From NCBI RefSeq assembly GCF_019947135.1, contig NZ_JAGSHT010000001.1:1-64000 (forward strand): a stretch of DNA of 64,000 nucleotides, written 5' to 3'. This document shows positions 40,751 to 50,699 of the stretch, piece after piece. A program made the translations under genes and the position numbers. The notes below the pieces were generated by a model that ran no database searches, was not told the origin of the DNA, and was given only the letters and a program-made list of their open reading frames with translations. Every line of letters starts with the position of its first letter. Positions within the stretch are counted from its first letter, which is position 1. The stretch is from Occultella gossypii (GTDB lineage: Bacteria; Actinomycetota; Actinomycetes; Actinomycetales; Beutenbergiaceae).

Positions 40751-41995
40751 TCAGACGGCGGTGACCCGGGTGCCCTTCGGGACCACGGTGACCCCGGCAG
40801 GCGTCACCGCGAAGCCTCGGCTCGCGTCGAGCTCGGCGTCGACGCCCACCGTGGCACCGGCCTCGATCTCCACGAACTTGTCCACGATCGCCTTGTTCAC
40901 CTGTGCGCGCCGGTGCACCTGGACGCCGTCCATGAGCACCGAGTCCGCGACCGAGGACCAGGAGTTCACACGGGTCCCTGGGGACAGGATCGAGCCGGAC
41001 ACCTCGCCACCGGAGACGACGACCCCGGGGGAGATGATCGAGTCGTGGGCCTGGCCGATCCGGTCGGCGGACGCGTGCACGAACTTCGCCGGCGGCAGGC
41101 CCACGTAGCCGGTGTGCAGCGGCCAGTTGTCGTTGTAGAGGTTGAACACCGGCTCGACGGCGATGAGGTCCTGGTTCGCCTCGTAGTAGGCGTCGAGGGT
41201 CCCGACGTCGCGCCAGTAGTCGCGGTCCCGGTCGGTGGAGCCGGCGACGTCGTTGTGGATGAAGTCGTACAGGCCGCACTGCCCGCGGTCGACGAAGTAG
41301 GGCACGATGTCGCCGCCCATGTCGTGGCGGGAGGAGGTCGACGCGGCGTCCTTGGTGACGGCGTCGAGCAACGCGTCCGCGTTCATCACGTAGTTGCCCA
41401 TGGAGGCCAGGACCTCCTGCGGGGAGTCCGCGAGGCCGACCGGGTCGGCCGGCTTCTCCAGGAACTCGGCGATCCGCAGCGGGTCCGATGCATCCGCGGA
41501 GATCACCCCGAACTGGTCGGCGAGGCCGATCGGCTGCCGGATCCCGGCGACGGTCATCTCCGCGCCCGAGGAGATGTGGGAGGCCACCATCTGGGAGAAG
41601 TCCATGCGGTACACGTGGTCGGCGCCCACCACGACGACGATGTCGGGGCGCTCGTCGTCCATGATGTTCAGGGACTGGTAGATCGCGTCGGCACTGCCGA
41701 GGAACCAGTTCTTGCCGACCCGCTGCTGCGCCGGCACCGGGGCCACGTAGTTGCCGAGCAGGTGGGACATCCGCCAGGTCTTCGCGATGTGGCGGTCCAG
41801 TGAGTGCGACTTGTACTGCGTCAGCACGACGACCTTGAGGTAACCGGAGTTCACGACGTTGGACAGAGCGAAATCGATGAGGCGGTAGATGCCGCCGAAC
41901 GGGACCGCGGGCTTGGCGCGATCAGCCGTCAGTGGCATCAATCGCTTTCCTTCTCCACCGGCCAGGACGATCGCGAGAACTCGTGGTGCTGCCAT
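40751..41995 (-). CDS. glgC: Glucose-1-phosphate adenylyltransferase
   Basis: Protein of 414 residues that makes ADP-glucose. It has the [13 protein letters not shown] nucleotide-binding loop, AKPAVPFGG, and a C-terminal left-handed beta-helix ([20 protein letters not shown], read in part). ATG 41995 is used: TATGGT (minus strand, 42008-42003) ends 7 nt before it; an alternative ATG lies at 42007. Divergent from the glgA/glgM gene, as Rv1213/Rv1212c. Confidence 0.95.
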   Translation of the reverse strand: MAAPRVLAIVLAGGEGKRLMPLTADRAKPAVPFGGIYRLIDFALSNVVNSGYLKVVVLTQYKSHSLDRHIAKTWRMSHLLGNYVAPVPAQQRVGKNWFLGSADAIYQSLNIMDDERPDIVVVVGADHVYRMDFSQMVASHISSGAEMTVAGIRQPIGLADQFGVISADASDPLRIAEFLEKPADPVGLADSPQEVLASMGNYVMNADALLDAVTKDAASTSSRHDMGGDIVPYFVDRGQCGLYDFIHNDVAGSTDRDRDYWRDVGTLDAYYEANQDLIAVEPVFNLYNDNWPLHTGYVGLPPAKFVHASADRIGQAHDSIISPGVVVSGGEVSGSILSPGTRVNSWSSVADSVLMDGVQVHRRAQVNKAIVDKFVEIEAGATVGVDAELDASRGFAVTPAGVTVVPKGTRVTAV

Positions 41996-42100
41996 GTTCT
42001 GAACCATAGGGTGAGGCGAGGGTTCCCACCATCGCTTGCCGTGGTTTGTCACCAGTACGTCCGCACGGGAGCCCGGGCACCGGAACGGAAGGAGAGCGGG

Positions 42101-43303
42101 ATGCGCGTCGACCTGCTGACCAGGGAGTACCCGCCGAAGGTCTACGGGGGAGCGGGGGTGCACGTCACCGAGCTCGCGGCGGTCCTCGCCGAGCACATCG
42201 AGGTGCAGGTGCGGTGCTTCGACGGCCCACGGCCGGATGCCGTCGGCGTGACCGGGTACGACGTGCCGGCGGGCCTGCAGGATGCCAACCCCGCGCTGGC
42301 CACCCTGGGTGTCGACCTGGAGATCGCCGCCGACGTCGCCGGCGCGGACCTGGTCCACTCCCACACCTGGTACGCCAACCTCGCCGGGCACCTGGGTGGA
42401 CTGCTCAACGACATCCCACACGTGCTGTCCGCGCACAGCCTCGAGCCGCTGCGGCCGTGGAAGGCCGAGCAGCTCGGTGGCGGGTACGCCGTCTCGAGCT
42501 GGGCCGAACGGACCTCATATGAGGGCGCCGCCCGGGTGATCGCGGTGAGCGCGGGCATGCGTGCCGACATCCTGCGCAGCTATCCGCAGCTGGACCCGGA
42601 GAAGGTCGTGGTCGTCCACAACGGGATCGACCTCGACTCCTGGCGACGCCCGGAGCCCGCCGAGGTGGACGCCGTTGCCGCGAAGTTCGGGGTGGACGCG
42701 TCCCGGCCCACCGTGATCTTCGTCGGCCGGATCACCCGGCAGAAGGGGCTGCCCTACCTCCTACGCGCGGTCCGGGACCTGCCGGCCGAGGTCCAGATCA
42801 TCATGTGCGCGGGAGCTCCGGACACCCCGGAGATCGCGGCCGAGGTCAAGGATGCGTTCGCGCAGCTCACCACGGAACGCACCGGGGTGATCTGGATCGA
42901 CGAGATGCTCCCGCGCGCCGAGGTGGTCGGGCTGCTCGCGGCGTCCACGGTGTTCGTCTGCCCGTCGATCTACGAGCCGCTGGGCATCGTGAACCTGGAG
43001 GCGATGGCCGTGGGCCTGCCCGTGGTGGCGTCCGCCACCGGCGGGATCCCGGAGGTCGTCGACGACGGCGTGACCGGGCTGCTGGTGCCGATCGAGCAGG
43101 TCACCGACGGCACCGGTACGCCGGTGCACCCGGACACCTTCGTTCGCGACCTGACCGCCGCCCTCACCGAACTCACGTCGGACCCCGAGCGGGCGGCGCG
43201 GATGGGCGCCGCCGGGCGGGCGCGGGCGCAGGAGCACTTCTCCTGGGCCGCGATCGGGGAGCGCACCCTCGAGGTCTACCGAGGGGTACTCGCCGAGCGC
43301 TGA
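42101..43303 (+). CDS. glgM: GT4 glycogen synthase-type enzyme (GlgA/GlgM)
   Basis: GT-B glycosyltransferase of 400 residues with [13 protein letters not shown] near the N-terminus, [11 protein letters not shown], and the EX7E motif EPLGIVNLE before [13 protein letters not shown]. In M. tuberculosis the same pair (Rv1212c-Rv1213) makes maltose-1-phosphate from ADP-glucose and glucose-1-phosphate, so GlgM is the likelier identity, although the older name is GlgA. ATG 42101 follows GGAAGGAGAGCGGG. Confidence 0.85.
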   Translation: MRVDLLTREYPPKVYGGAGVHVTELAAVLAEHIEVQVRCFDGPRPDAVGVTGYDVPAGLQDANPALATLGVDLEIAADVAGADLVHSHTWYANLAGHLGGLLNDIPHVLSAHSLEPLRPWKAEQLGGGYAVSSWAERTSYEGAARVIAVSAGMRADILRSYPQLDPEKVVVVHNGIDLDSWRRPEPAEVDAVAAKFGVDASRPTVIFVGRITRQKGLPYLLRAVRDLPAEVQIIMCAGAPDTPEIAAEVKDAFAQLTTERTGVIWIDEMLPRAEVVGLLAASTVFVCPSIYEPLGIVNLEAMAVGLPVVASATGGIPEVVDDGVTGLLVPIEQVTDGTGTPVHPDTFVRDLTAALTELTSDPERAARMGAAGRARAQEHFSWAAIGERTLEVYRGVLAER

Positions 43304-43332
43304 GCGCGTGGCGGCGGGATCAGGGATCCGGG

Positions 43333-44121
43333 TCAGCGCGGCCGCGGCGCGCTCGCGCTGGCCGCGGTCAGGGCCCGCCGGGCCGCGGCGGCGACGTGCC
43401 GGAGCGCGGCCGAGCGCTGATCGGCCTGCCAGGCGTTCACCGCCGCGCCGTCGTCGGTCCGGGCGAGCTCGACGATCGCGGTCAGCCTGGCCGCGCGGGC
43501 GAGGAGGTCGGTGCGGCGGGGGTCCTGATCGGGGGGCAGCCGAATCTCCAGTGCGGGCGGTACCACGGACGAGGCCAGCATCGAGATCTCCTCGGCGGCC
43601 TCCTCGCGCCATCGCGCAACATCCATCCGGCTGAGCGCCTCGATGGCGACGTTCAGCGCCTCGGCGAGCCCGGCGCGTGCCTCGCCGAGGGAGTCCACCG
43701 CGGGCGGGCCGGCCGCGCCCGCGAACACCTGCCACGCCACCATGGCACCTGGCTCGAGCGCCGAGCCGAACTCGGTCACGACCGGCACCGCGACGAAGGA
43801 TTCGAGGGCGACGTCCGGGCCGGTCCGCGTTCCGACCTGCGGGCCGGACACCACGAGCGCCTCGCCCACCTCCATGGCCAACTCCCCGGCCGCGCCGCCG
43901 AGGGCGAACGGCTCGCCCGGGCTCGGCAGCGCGGCGACGACCTGACCACCGCCCGCCCGCAGCAGCAGCTCCGCGAGCGAGCCACCGCCGTCGACCGTGT
44001 GCGGTTCGTCCTCGCCGACGATCGCGGCGAGGGCGTCCGAGACGGAGGTCCGGGCGTCCGGGTCGCGCAGCGCGTCGACCCAGAGCGCGGCCAGCACGCT
44101 GCGCGGCACGTCGATGGTCAC
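43333..44121 (-). CDS. Uncharacterised actinobacterial protein
   Basis: Protein of 262 residues, rich in Ala, mostly helical, no signal or TM segment; I do not recognise the family. Two regions look conserved-like: an N-terminal TIDVPRSVLAALWVDALRD and a helical C-terminus ending in AAARRALTAASASAP. GTG 44121; TAGGTT (minus strand, 44133-44128) ends 6 nt before it, suggesting a leaderless transcript. Divergent from an ABC ATPase gene by only 33 bp. Confidence 0.75.
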   Translation of the reverse strand: MTIDVPRSVLAALWVDALRDPDARTSVSDALAAIVGEDEPHTVDGGGSLAELLLRAGGGQVVAALPSPGEPFALGGAAGELAMEVGEALVVSGPQVGTRTGPDVALESFVAVPVVTEFGSALEPGAMVAWQVFAGAAGPPAVDSLGEARAGLAEALNVAIEALSRMDVARWREEAAEEISMLASSVVPPALEIRLPPDQDPRRTDLLARAARLTAIVELARTDDGAAVNAWQADQRSAALRHVAAAARRALTAASASAPRPR

Positions 44122-44154
44122 ACGCAGAACCTAGGTCAATTAGGGTCAGGAGTC

Positions 44155-44976
44155 ATGGGTGACGTGCTGCAGTTCGACGACGTGAGCGTCCGTCGCGGGA
44201 CCAAGACCATTCTCGACGGCGTGAACTGGTCGGTCGAGGAGGGCGAGCGTTGGGTGGTGCTCGGCCCGAACGGGGCCGGTAAGACCACGATCGTGCAGCT
44301 CGCCTCGGCACGGATGCACCCGAGCGCGGGACAGGTGGAGGTCCTCGGCGAGCGGCTGGGCGCCGTCGACGTGTTCGAGCTGCGTCCGCGGATCGGCCTC
44401 GCCAGCGCCGCCCTGGCCGACCGGATCCCGGGCGGCGAGACCGTCCTGGACGTGGTCCTGACCGCCTCCTACGGGGTCACCGGCCGGTGGCGGGAGAACT
44501 ACGAGACGCTCGACGTCGGACGCGCACACGACCTGCTCGGCGCATTCGACGTGGCGGACCTGAGCAGCCGCTTCTTCGGAACCCTCTCGGAGGGCGAGCG
44601 CAAGCGGGTCCAGATCGCCCGTGCCCTCATGACCGATCCCGAGGTGCTCATCCTCGACGAGCCGGGTGCCGGCCTCGACCTCGGCGGCCGGGAGGAGCTC
44701 GTGGCGGCCCTCGGTGAACTCGCTGCGGACGTGTACTCACCCGTGCTCATCCTGATCACCCATCACGTCGAGGAGATCCCGCCGGGGTTCACCGACGGTC
44801 TGCTGCTGCGGGACGGGAAGGTGGAGGCCTCCGGGCGGCTCGAGGACGTGATGACCCCGCAGCACCTCTCGCGCACGTTCGGACTCGACCTGCTGGTCGA
44901 GCGGCACGGCGAGCGGTGGAGCGCCCGGGCGCTCACGCGCGACGAGCGTGAGCCTGAACGTCGTCACGTGCTTTAA
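44155..44976 (+). CDS. Stand-alone ABC ATPase (ModF/YlmA-like)
   Basis: ATPase of 273 residues: Walker A GPNGAGKTT, signature TLSEGERKRVQIARAL (SEGE for SGGQ) and Walker B LILDEPGAGLDLGG. No permease gene is adjacent. The SEGE signature and LDEPGAGLD D-loop match soluble ABC proteins of unclear role rather than importers. TAGGGT (44141-44146) ends 8 nt before ATG 44155 and CAGGAG also precedes it. Confidence 0.85.
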   Translation: MGDVLQFDDVSVRRGTKTILDGVNWSVEEGERWVVLGPNGAGKTTIVQLASARMHPSAGQVEVLGERLGAVDVFELRPRIGLASAALADRIPGGETVLDVVLTASYGVTGRWRENYETLDVGRAHDLLGAFDVADLSSRFFGTLSEGERKRVQIARALMTDPEVLILDEPGAGLDLGGREELVAALGELAADVYSPVLILITHHVEEIPPGFTDGLLLRDGKVEASGRLEDVMTPQHLSRTFGLDLLVERHGERWSARALTRDEREPERRHVL

Positions 44977-44984
44977 ACTTCCTT

Positions 44985-44990
44985 TACACT
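44985..44990 (+). promoter_or_regulatory. Candidate -10 box for the nfeD-SPFH genes
   Basis: TACACT lies 34 nt before ATG 45025, just after the stop of the ABC ATPase gene, in the only AT-rich patch (TTTAAACTTCCTTTACACT) nearby. No convincing -35 hexamer. Confidence 0.35.
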
Positions 44991-45024
44991 GCACTCAAAG
45001 GCGACAGGGCGAGGGGAGGCAGCG

Positions 45025-45510
45025 ATGAATTACGGATGGCTGTGGTGGCTCGGAGCGGCGTTGCTGCTCGGGGTCGTCGAGATGCTCACCGTGGACCTGC
45101 TGTTCCTGATGCTGGCCGGCGGGGCCGTGGCCGGAGCGATCTCGGCCGGCCTCGGCGCCCCGTTCTGGGTGTCCGCCCTCGTGGCTGCCGCGGTCTCGAT
45201 CCTGCTGATCTTCGCGGTCCGGCCGTGGGCGCTGGCGCACCTGAAGAAGAGCACCCCGGAGGCGGACACGAACATCTCCGCGCTCACCGGCCGCACCGCG
45301 ACGGTGCTGGCGGACGTGACCCAGCAGTCCGGCCGGGTCAAGCTCGTGGGCGAGGTCTGGACCGCGCGGGTGGACCAGCCCGGGGTGGTGCTGGGGGTCG
45401 GTACCGTGGTGTCGGTGGTCCGCATCGACGGAGCCACCGCCGTGGTCGCGGCGCCGGCCGTCCCGCAGAATCCGAGTCAGCCGTACGGTACGCCCGGTCC
45501 CGGTTACTGA
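45025..45510 (+). CDS. NfeD-like membrane protein
   Basis: Protein of 161 residues: three to four N-terminal hydrophobic helices (about 5-70) and a C-terminal OB-fold-like domain (about 85-145, with LTGRTATVLADV and VGTVVSVVRIDG). This is the short NfeD type that pairs with SPFH proteins, here the next gene. GAGGGGAGGC precedes ATG 45025. Role: proposed support of membrane microdomain proteins (family knowledge). Confidence 0.88.
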   Translation: MNYGWLWWLGAALLLGVVEMLTVDLLFLMLAGGAVAGAISAGLGAPFWVSALVAAAVSILLIFAVRPWALAHLKKSTPEADTNISALTGRTATVLADVTQQSGRVKLVGEVWTARVDQPGVVLGVGTVVSVVRIDGATAVVAAPAVPQNPSQPYGTPGPGY

Positions 45511-45570
45511 TCGACGACCTTCACACACGCACGGCCCGATGCGCGGGCCAGAGGAGAGTAGGGGTAGCTG

Positions 45571-46752
45571 ATGGATTTCGGTCAGGTAGTCGGAGCGATC
45601 ATCCTGATCCTGGTGGTGATCTTCGTGGTCGTGGCGGCCCGCCGCGCGATCCGGATCGTGCCCCAGGCCGTGGCACTCATCGTCGAGCGCCTCGGGCGGT
45701 ACCAGACGACCATGTACGCCGGGCTGCACCTGTTGATCCCGTTCGTGGACCGCGTCCGGGCCGGCGTCGACCTGCGGGAACAGGTCGTCCCGTTCCCGCC
45801 CCAGCCGGTGATCACCTCCGACAACCTCGTGGTCAGCATCGACACGGTGATCTACTTCCAGGTCACCGACCCGAAATCCGCGACGTACGAGATCGCGAAC
45901 TACATCCAGGGCATCGAGCAGCTCACGGTCACCACGCTCCGTAACATCATCGGTTCGATGGACCTGGAGCAGACCCTGACCAGCCGCGACCAGATCAACG
46001 GCCAGCTCCGTGGGGTGCTGGACGAGGCCACCGGCCGCTGGGGGATCCGCGTGAACCGAGTCGAGCTGAAGGCCATCGACCCGCCCCAGAGCGTGCAGGG
46101 CGCGATGGAACAGCAGATGCGTGCCGAGCGGGACCGTCGTGCGGCGATCCTCACCGCCGAGGGTGTCAAGCAGTCGCAGATCCTCACCGCCGAGGGTGAG
46201 AAGCAGTCGTCCATCCTGCGGGCCGAGGGTGCGGCTCAGGCCGCGATCCTGCGGGCCCAGGGCGAGTCGCGCGCGATCCTCCAGGTGTTCGACGCCATCC
46301 ACCGCGGAGACGCCGACCCCAAGCTGCTGGCATACCAGTACCTGCAGATGCTGCCGCAGATCGCGAACGGTTCGTCCTCGAAGCTCTGGGTGGTGCCCGC
46401 GGAGTTCACCGCCGCGCTCGGCTCCATCACGTCCGCGTTCGGTGGCGGTGGTGGTGGCGACACCCCGCCGGCGGCTCCCCGTGGCGACGGTCCCTCGGAT
46501 GCGGGCGCGGCCCGCGAGCGGGCTCCGGAGATGATCGAGGGCCTGGACATCGACCTGCCCGAGACGTCGCTGCAGGACCCCGCCGAGGCGCTGCGTGAGG
46601 CCCGGAGCCAGGTGGACGAGGCGACGGCCGAGGCGAGTACGGCCGGCGAGCACACCGGGGCACCGTTCAACCGGTCGGCGGAGGCCGGCCAGGCTCCGCC
46701 GGACGAGCCGATTCCGCCCGCAGCGAAGCCGTGGAGTCCGCACGGGGAGTGA
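45571..46752 (+). CDS. SPFH/Band-7 membrane protein (stomatin/QmcA-like)
   Basis: Protein of 393 residues: an N-terminal membrane anchor (about 5-27), the SPFH domain (VPQAVALIVERLGRYQ ... LGLHLLIPFVDRV), then a coiled coil of near 11-residue repeats (ILTAEGVKQSQ, ILTAEGEKQSS, ILRAEGAAQAA), and a Gly/Pro/Glu-rich tail. It fits the slipin/QmcA group. Pairing with nfeD is conserved across bacteria. GAGGAGAG lies ~15 bp before ATG 45571. Confidence 0.9.
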   Translation: MDFGQVVGAIILILVVIFVVVAARRAIRIVPQAVALIVERLGRYQTTMYAGLHLLIPFVDRVRAGVDLREQVVPFPPQPVITSDNLVVSIDTVIYFQVTDPKSATYEIANYIQGIEQLTVTTLRNIIGSMDLEQTLTSRDQINGQLRGVLDEATGRWGIRVNRVELKAIDPPQSVQGAMEQQMRAERDRRAAILTAEGVKQSQILTAEGEKQSSILRAEGAAQAAILRAQGESRAILQVFDAIHRGDADPKLLAYQYLQMLPQIANGSSSKLWVVPAEFTAALGSITSAFGGGGGGDTPPAAPRGDGPSDAGAARERAPEMIEGLDIDLPETSLQDPAEALREARSQVDEATAEASTAGEHTGAPFNRSAEAGQAPPDEPIPPAAKPWSPHGE

Positions 46753-46779
46753 GTTGCTGACACGGTGTAACGTCACCGT

Positions 46780-48510
46780 GTGCTTCGACTGGTCCGCAAC
46801 TTCCTGAAGCCGTACACGTCGGCGATCGTGATCGTCAGCGTCCTGCAGCTGGTCCAGACGCTCGCCGCGCTGTACCTGCCGACGCTGAACGCCCGCATCA
46901 TCGATCAGGGTGTGGTCACGGGCGATACCGACTTCATCATGCGGACCGGCGGCATGATGCTGGGCATCTCGCTGGTGCAGATGGTCGCGAACGTGATCGC
47001 CATCTACTTCGGTGCGCGCACGGCCATGGCCCTCGGGCGGGACCTGCGCGAGGCCCTGTTCGGGCGAATCATGGACTTCTCCGCCCAGGAGATGTCAGCG
47101 CTCGGGACGCCGTCGCTGATCACCCGGTCCACGAACGACGTGCAGCAGGTGCAGATGTTCGTGTTCATGTCCCTGACCATGATCATCACGGCACCGATCA
47201 TGCTCGTCGGCGGCATCATCATGGCGGTCCAGGAGGACACCGGACTGTCGCTGCTGCTCGTGGTCGTGGTTCCGGTGCTCGGCGGCACCATGGCCCTTGT
47301 GGCCGGTCGGATGGTGCCCTACTTCCGCAGCATGCAGAAGCGGATCGACTCCATCAACGGCATCCTGCGCGAGCAGATCACCGGGATCCGGGTGGTCCGG
47401 GCGTTCGTGAAGGAGGGCGACGAGCAGGCGCGGTTCGCGGTGGCGAACACGGCACTGCGGGACGTCGCGATCAAGGTGGGCTGGGTGCTCGCGTTCGCGA
47501 TCCCGCTCGTGATGCTGATCGTGAACGTCGCCTCCGTCGGGGTGATGTGGTTCGGCGCGCAGCGCGTGGACTCCGGTGCGATGGAGATCGGCTCCATCGT
47601 GGCGTTCCTCAGCTATCTGATGTTCATCCTGTTCGCGGTGATGATGGCGACGATGATGTTCATGTTCGCCCCGCGGGCCGTGGTCTCGGGTGAGCGGATC
47701 GACGAGGTCCTCGGTTCCGAGCCGACCGTGCTGGCGCCCCTCGACCCGAAGCGGCCCGACCGGGTCCGTGGCGCCGTGGCGTTCGACACGGTCGACTTCC
47801 ACTACCCGGGGGCCGAGGCCTCGGTGTTGCACGGGGTCTCGTTCCGGGCCGAGCCTGGCCGGACGACGGCGATCATCGGGTCCACCGGTTCCGGCAAGAC
47901 GACACTGCTGAACCTGGTGCCCCGGCTGTTCGACGCCTCCGAGGGCGCCGTGCGCATCGACGGGATCGATGTGCGTGACATCGCCCCGGACATCATCACG
48001 GGTGAGATCGGGCTGATTCCGCAGAAGCCGTACCTGTTCTCCGGGACCGTCGCCTCGAACCTGCGGTACGGGCGTGAGGACGCCACCGACGAGGAGATGT
48101 GGGACGCGCTGAGGGTGGCCCAGGCCGAGAACTTCGTGCGCTCCATGGACGGCGGCCTGGAGGCCGAGATCGCGCAGGGCGGCACGAACGTCTCCGGTGG
48201 GCAGCGCCAACGCCTGGCGATCGCGCGAGCCCTGATCCGCAAGCCCTCCATCTACCTGTTCGACGACTCCTTCTCCGCTCTGGACTACGCCACCGACGCG
48301 GCGCTGCGGGCCGCGCTGAAACCGCGGACGCGAGACGCCAGCGTGATCATCGTGGCCCAGCGGGTCTCGACGATCCGGGACGCGGATCAGATCCTGGTGC
48401 TCGAGCACGGCCGGGTGGTGGGCAGCGGCACGCACGACGAGCTCCTCGCGACGAACGAGACCTACCAGGAGATCGTCTCCTCCCAGCTGACCGCGGCGGA
48501 GGCGGCATGA
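46780..48510 (+). CDS. ABC exporter half-transporter, first subunit (degenerate ATP site)
   Basis: Protein of 576 residues with an N-terminal six-TM domain and a C-terminal ABC domain: Walker A GSTGSGKTT, signature VSGGQRQRL, and Walker B IYLFDDSFSALD, where the catalytic Glu is replaced by Asp. The next gene encodes the matching second half. GTG 46780; TAACGT (46768-46773) ends 6 nt before it, so it may be leaderless. Its stop overlaps the next start (ATGA). Confidence 0.9.
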   Translation: MLRLVRNFLKPYTSAIVIVSVLQLVQTLAALYLPTLNARIIDQGVVTGDTDFIMRTGGMMLGISLVQMVANVIAIYFGARTAMALGRDLREALFGRIMDFSAQEMSALGTPSLITRSTNDVQQVQMFVFMSLTMIITAPIMLVGGIIMAVQEDTGLSLLLVVVVPVLGGTMALVAGRMVPYFRSMQKRIDSINGILREQITGIRVVRAFVKEGDEQARFAVANTALRDVAIKVGWVLAFAIPLVMLIVNVASVGVMWFGAQRVDSGAMEIGSIVAFLSYLMFILFAVMMATMMFMFAPRAVVSGERIDEVLGSEPTVLAPLDPKRPDRVRGAVAFDTVDFHYPGAEASVLHGVSFRAEPGRTTAIIGSTGSGKTTLLNLVPRLFDASEGAVRIDGIDVRDIAPDIITGEIGLIPQKPYLFSGTVASNLRYGREDATDEEMWDALRVAQAENFVRSMDGGLEAEIAQGGTNVSGGQRQRLAIARALIRKPSIYLFDDSFSALDYATDAALRAALKPRTRDASVIIVAQRVSTIRDADQILVLEHGRVVGSGTHDELLATNETYQEIVSSQLTAAEAA

Positions 48511-50531
48511 GCACCGACGACCGCGATGTCACCAGCGGCGAGCGCGCCGACGACTCCGAGCTGAAGGCGTCCGTGAAGCCCGCGGAGCGTCGGCCACAGG
48601 CGCACGGCCCCGGCGGCGGGCTCGGGATGCCCGCCGAGAAGCCGATGAACTTCGGCGGCACCCTGCGACGGATCCTCTCGGAGCTGCGTCCCCAGCGCAT
48701 CGCGGTCTTCGTGGCGATCGGCTTCGGCGTGGTCTCCACGGCGCTCGTCGTGGTCGGTCCGAAGCTGCTCGGGAACGCCACCAACGCCATCTTCGAGGGG
48801 TTCATCGGGAGCCAGTTCGAGCCGGGCCTGACCCAGCCGGAACTGATCGAGTACCTGCGGTCGCAGGGGATGGACGCCCAGGCCGATCTGATCAGCGGGA
48901 TGCCGAACCTGATTCCCGGGCAGGGCATCGACTTCACCCGGCTCGCGCAGCTGCTCGGCGTGGTCCTGGCCGTGTACGCCGCGTCGTTCCTGTTCAGCTG
49001 GCTGCAGGGCCGGATCACGACCAAGGTGGTCCAGCAGACCGTGTACGACCTGCGGGAACGCTCCGAGACGAAGCTGGCGCGGCTGCCGCTCAGCTACTTC
49101 GACAAGCAGGCCCGCGGTGAGGTGCTCTCCCGGGTCACGAACGACATCGACAACATCGCCCAGACACTGCAGCAGTCGCTGTCCCAGCTGATCACCTCGG
49201 TCCTGACGGTGGTCGGCGTGCTCTTCATGATGTTCTACATCTCGTGGATCCTGGCGCTGGTCGCCCTCGTGACGATCCCGCTCTCGGCCGTGGTGGTCGC
49301 CCAGATCGCCAAGCGCTCGCAGCCCCAGTTCGTGGAGCAGTGGAAGCGCACCGGCACCGTGAACTCGCACGTCGAGGAGATGTACACCGGGCACTCCCTG
49401 GTGAAGGTCTTCGGTCACGAGGCGACCGCCCGGGAGACGTTCGAGCACGAGAATACGAAGCTCTACGAGGCAAGTTTCAAGGCCCAGTTCATCACCGGAA
49501 CCATCCAGCCCGTCATGGGCTTCGTGTCCAACCTCGGGTACGTGGTGGTCGCCGTGGTCGGTGGACTCCGGGTCGCGTCCGGGCAGATGAGCCTCGGGGA
49601 CGTGCAGGCGTTCATCCAGTACTCGCGCCAGTTCTCCCAGCCGATCACCCAGATCGCCTCGATGATGAATCTGCTGCAGTCAGGGGCGGCCTCGGCCGAG
49701 CGCGTGTTCGAGCTCCTCGACGCGCCGGAGGAGTCCGCGGACCCGGTCGCCCCGGCCACGCTGGAGACCGTCGAGGGTCGCGTCGCGTTCGAGGACGTGT
49801 CCTTCAGCTACACGCCGGAGCGGCCGTTGATCGAGGGCCTGTCCTTCGTGGCCGAGCCCGGACAGACCATCGCGATCGTCGGCCCGACGGGCGCCGGCAA
49901 GACCACGCTGGTGAACCTGATCATGCGGTTCTACGAGGTGGACGGCGGCCGGATCACGATCGACGGCGTGGACACCCGCGATCTGACCCGCGCGGGCCTG
50001 CGCTCGAACATCGGCATGGTGCTGCAGGACACCTGGCTGTTCGGCGGCTCCATCGCGGACAACATCAGCTACGGCACCCACCGCGAGGTGACCGAGGCCG
50101 AACTCGTCGCCGCCGCGGAGGCCACCCACGTGGACCCGTTCGTACGGACCCTGCCGGACGGCTACGAGACCACACTGGACGACGAGGGCACCAACGGCAC
50201 CGCGGTCAGCGCGGGGGAGAAGCAGCTCCTCACCATCGCGCGGGCGTTCCTGGCGGACCCGGCGATCCTCATCCTCGACGAGGCCACGTCCTCGGTGGAC
50301 ACGCGCACCGAAGTGCTCGTCCAGGAGGCCATGAACGCGCTCCGGCAAGGGCGCACCAGCTTCGTCATCGCCCACCGGCTCTCCACCATCCGGGATGCCG
50401 ACATCATCCTCGTGATGGAGCAGGGCTCGATCGTCGAGAAGGGCAGCCACGACGAGTTGATCGCCGCCGGCGGCGCCTACGCCCGCCTCTACCAGGCCCA
50501 GTTCGCGGCGGCCGCGGCCGAGGTGGACTGA
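48507..50531 (+). CDS. ABC exporter half-transporter, second subunit
   Basis: Protein of 674 residues: a charged N-terminal extension (~50 residues), a TM domain with an extra extracytoplasmic loop between TM1 and TM2 (about 90-145), and an ABC domain with Walker A GPTGAGKTT, intact Walker B LILDEATSSVD, but a degenerate signature VSAGEKQ. With subunit one this gives one active and one degenerate site, as in heterodimeric exporters such as TM287/288. Substrate unknown; such pairs often export drugs or lipids. Confidence 0.9.
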   Translation: MSTDDRDVTSGERADDSELKASVKPAERRPQAHGPGGGLGMPAEKPMNFGGTLRRILSELRPQRIAVFVAIGFGVVSTALVVVGPKLLGNATNAIFEGFIGSQFEPGLTQPELIEYLRSQGMDAQADLISGMPNLIPGQGIDFTRLAQLLGVVLAVYAASFLFSWLQGRITTKVVQQTVYDLRERSETKLARLPLSYFDKQARGEVLSRVTNDIDNIAQTLQQSLSQLITSVLTVVGVLFMMFYISWILALVALVTIPLSAVVVAQIAKRSQPQFVEQWKRTGTVNSHVEEMYTGHSLVKVFGHEATARETFEHENTKLYEASFKAQFITGTIQPVMGFVSNLGYVVVAVVGGLRVASGQMSLGDVQAFIQYSRQFSQPITQIASMMNLLQSGAASAERVFELLDAPEESADPVAPATLETVEGRVAFEDVSFSYTPERPLIEGLSFVAEPGQTIAIVGPTGAGKTTLVNLIMRFYEVDGGRITIDGVDTRDLTRAGLRSNIGMVLQDTWLFGGSIADNISYGTHREVTEAELVAAAEATHVDPFVRTLPDGYETTLDDEGTNGTAVSAGEKQLLTIARAFLADPAILILDEATSSVDTRTEVLVQEAMNALRQGRTSFVIAHRLSTIRDADIILVMEQGSIVEKGSHDELIAAGGAYARLYQAQFAAAAAEVD

Positions 50532-50640
50532 CGCCCTCGGTCGGGCCGAAGGCGCACAACCTAGCCGGTCGGCGCCTGAGGCGACGGACCTTCTCATCCC
50601 CGGGCGACGCCGTCGTACACCTGAAGTTCGACAACACGTC

Positions 50641-50654
50641 GGGTGACATCACCC
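50641..50654. promoter_or_regulatory. Palindrome upstream of the GT4 gene
   Basis: GGGTGACATCACCC: perfect 6-bp arms (GGGTGA / TCACCC) around 2 bp, 45 bp before ATG 50700. Shape and position fit a small operator; the binding protein is unknown. Confidence 0.35.
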
Positions 50655-50699
50655 GCGCGGTGGATACGCCACGCCGTCCGCTTCTGCCACGATCGGCCT

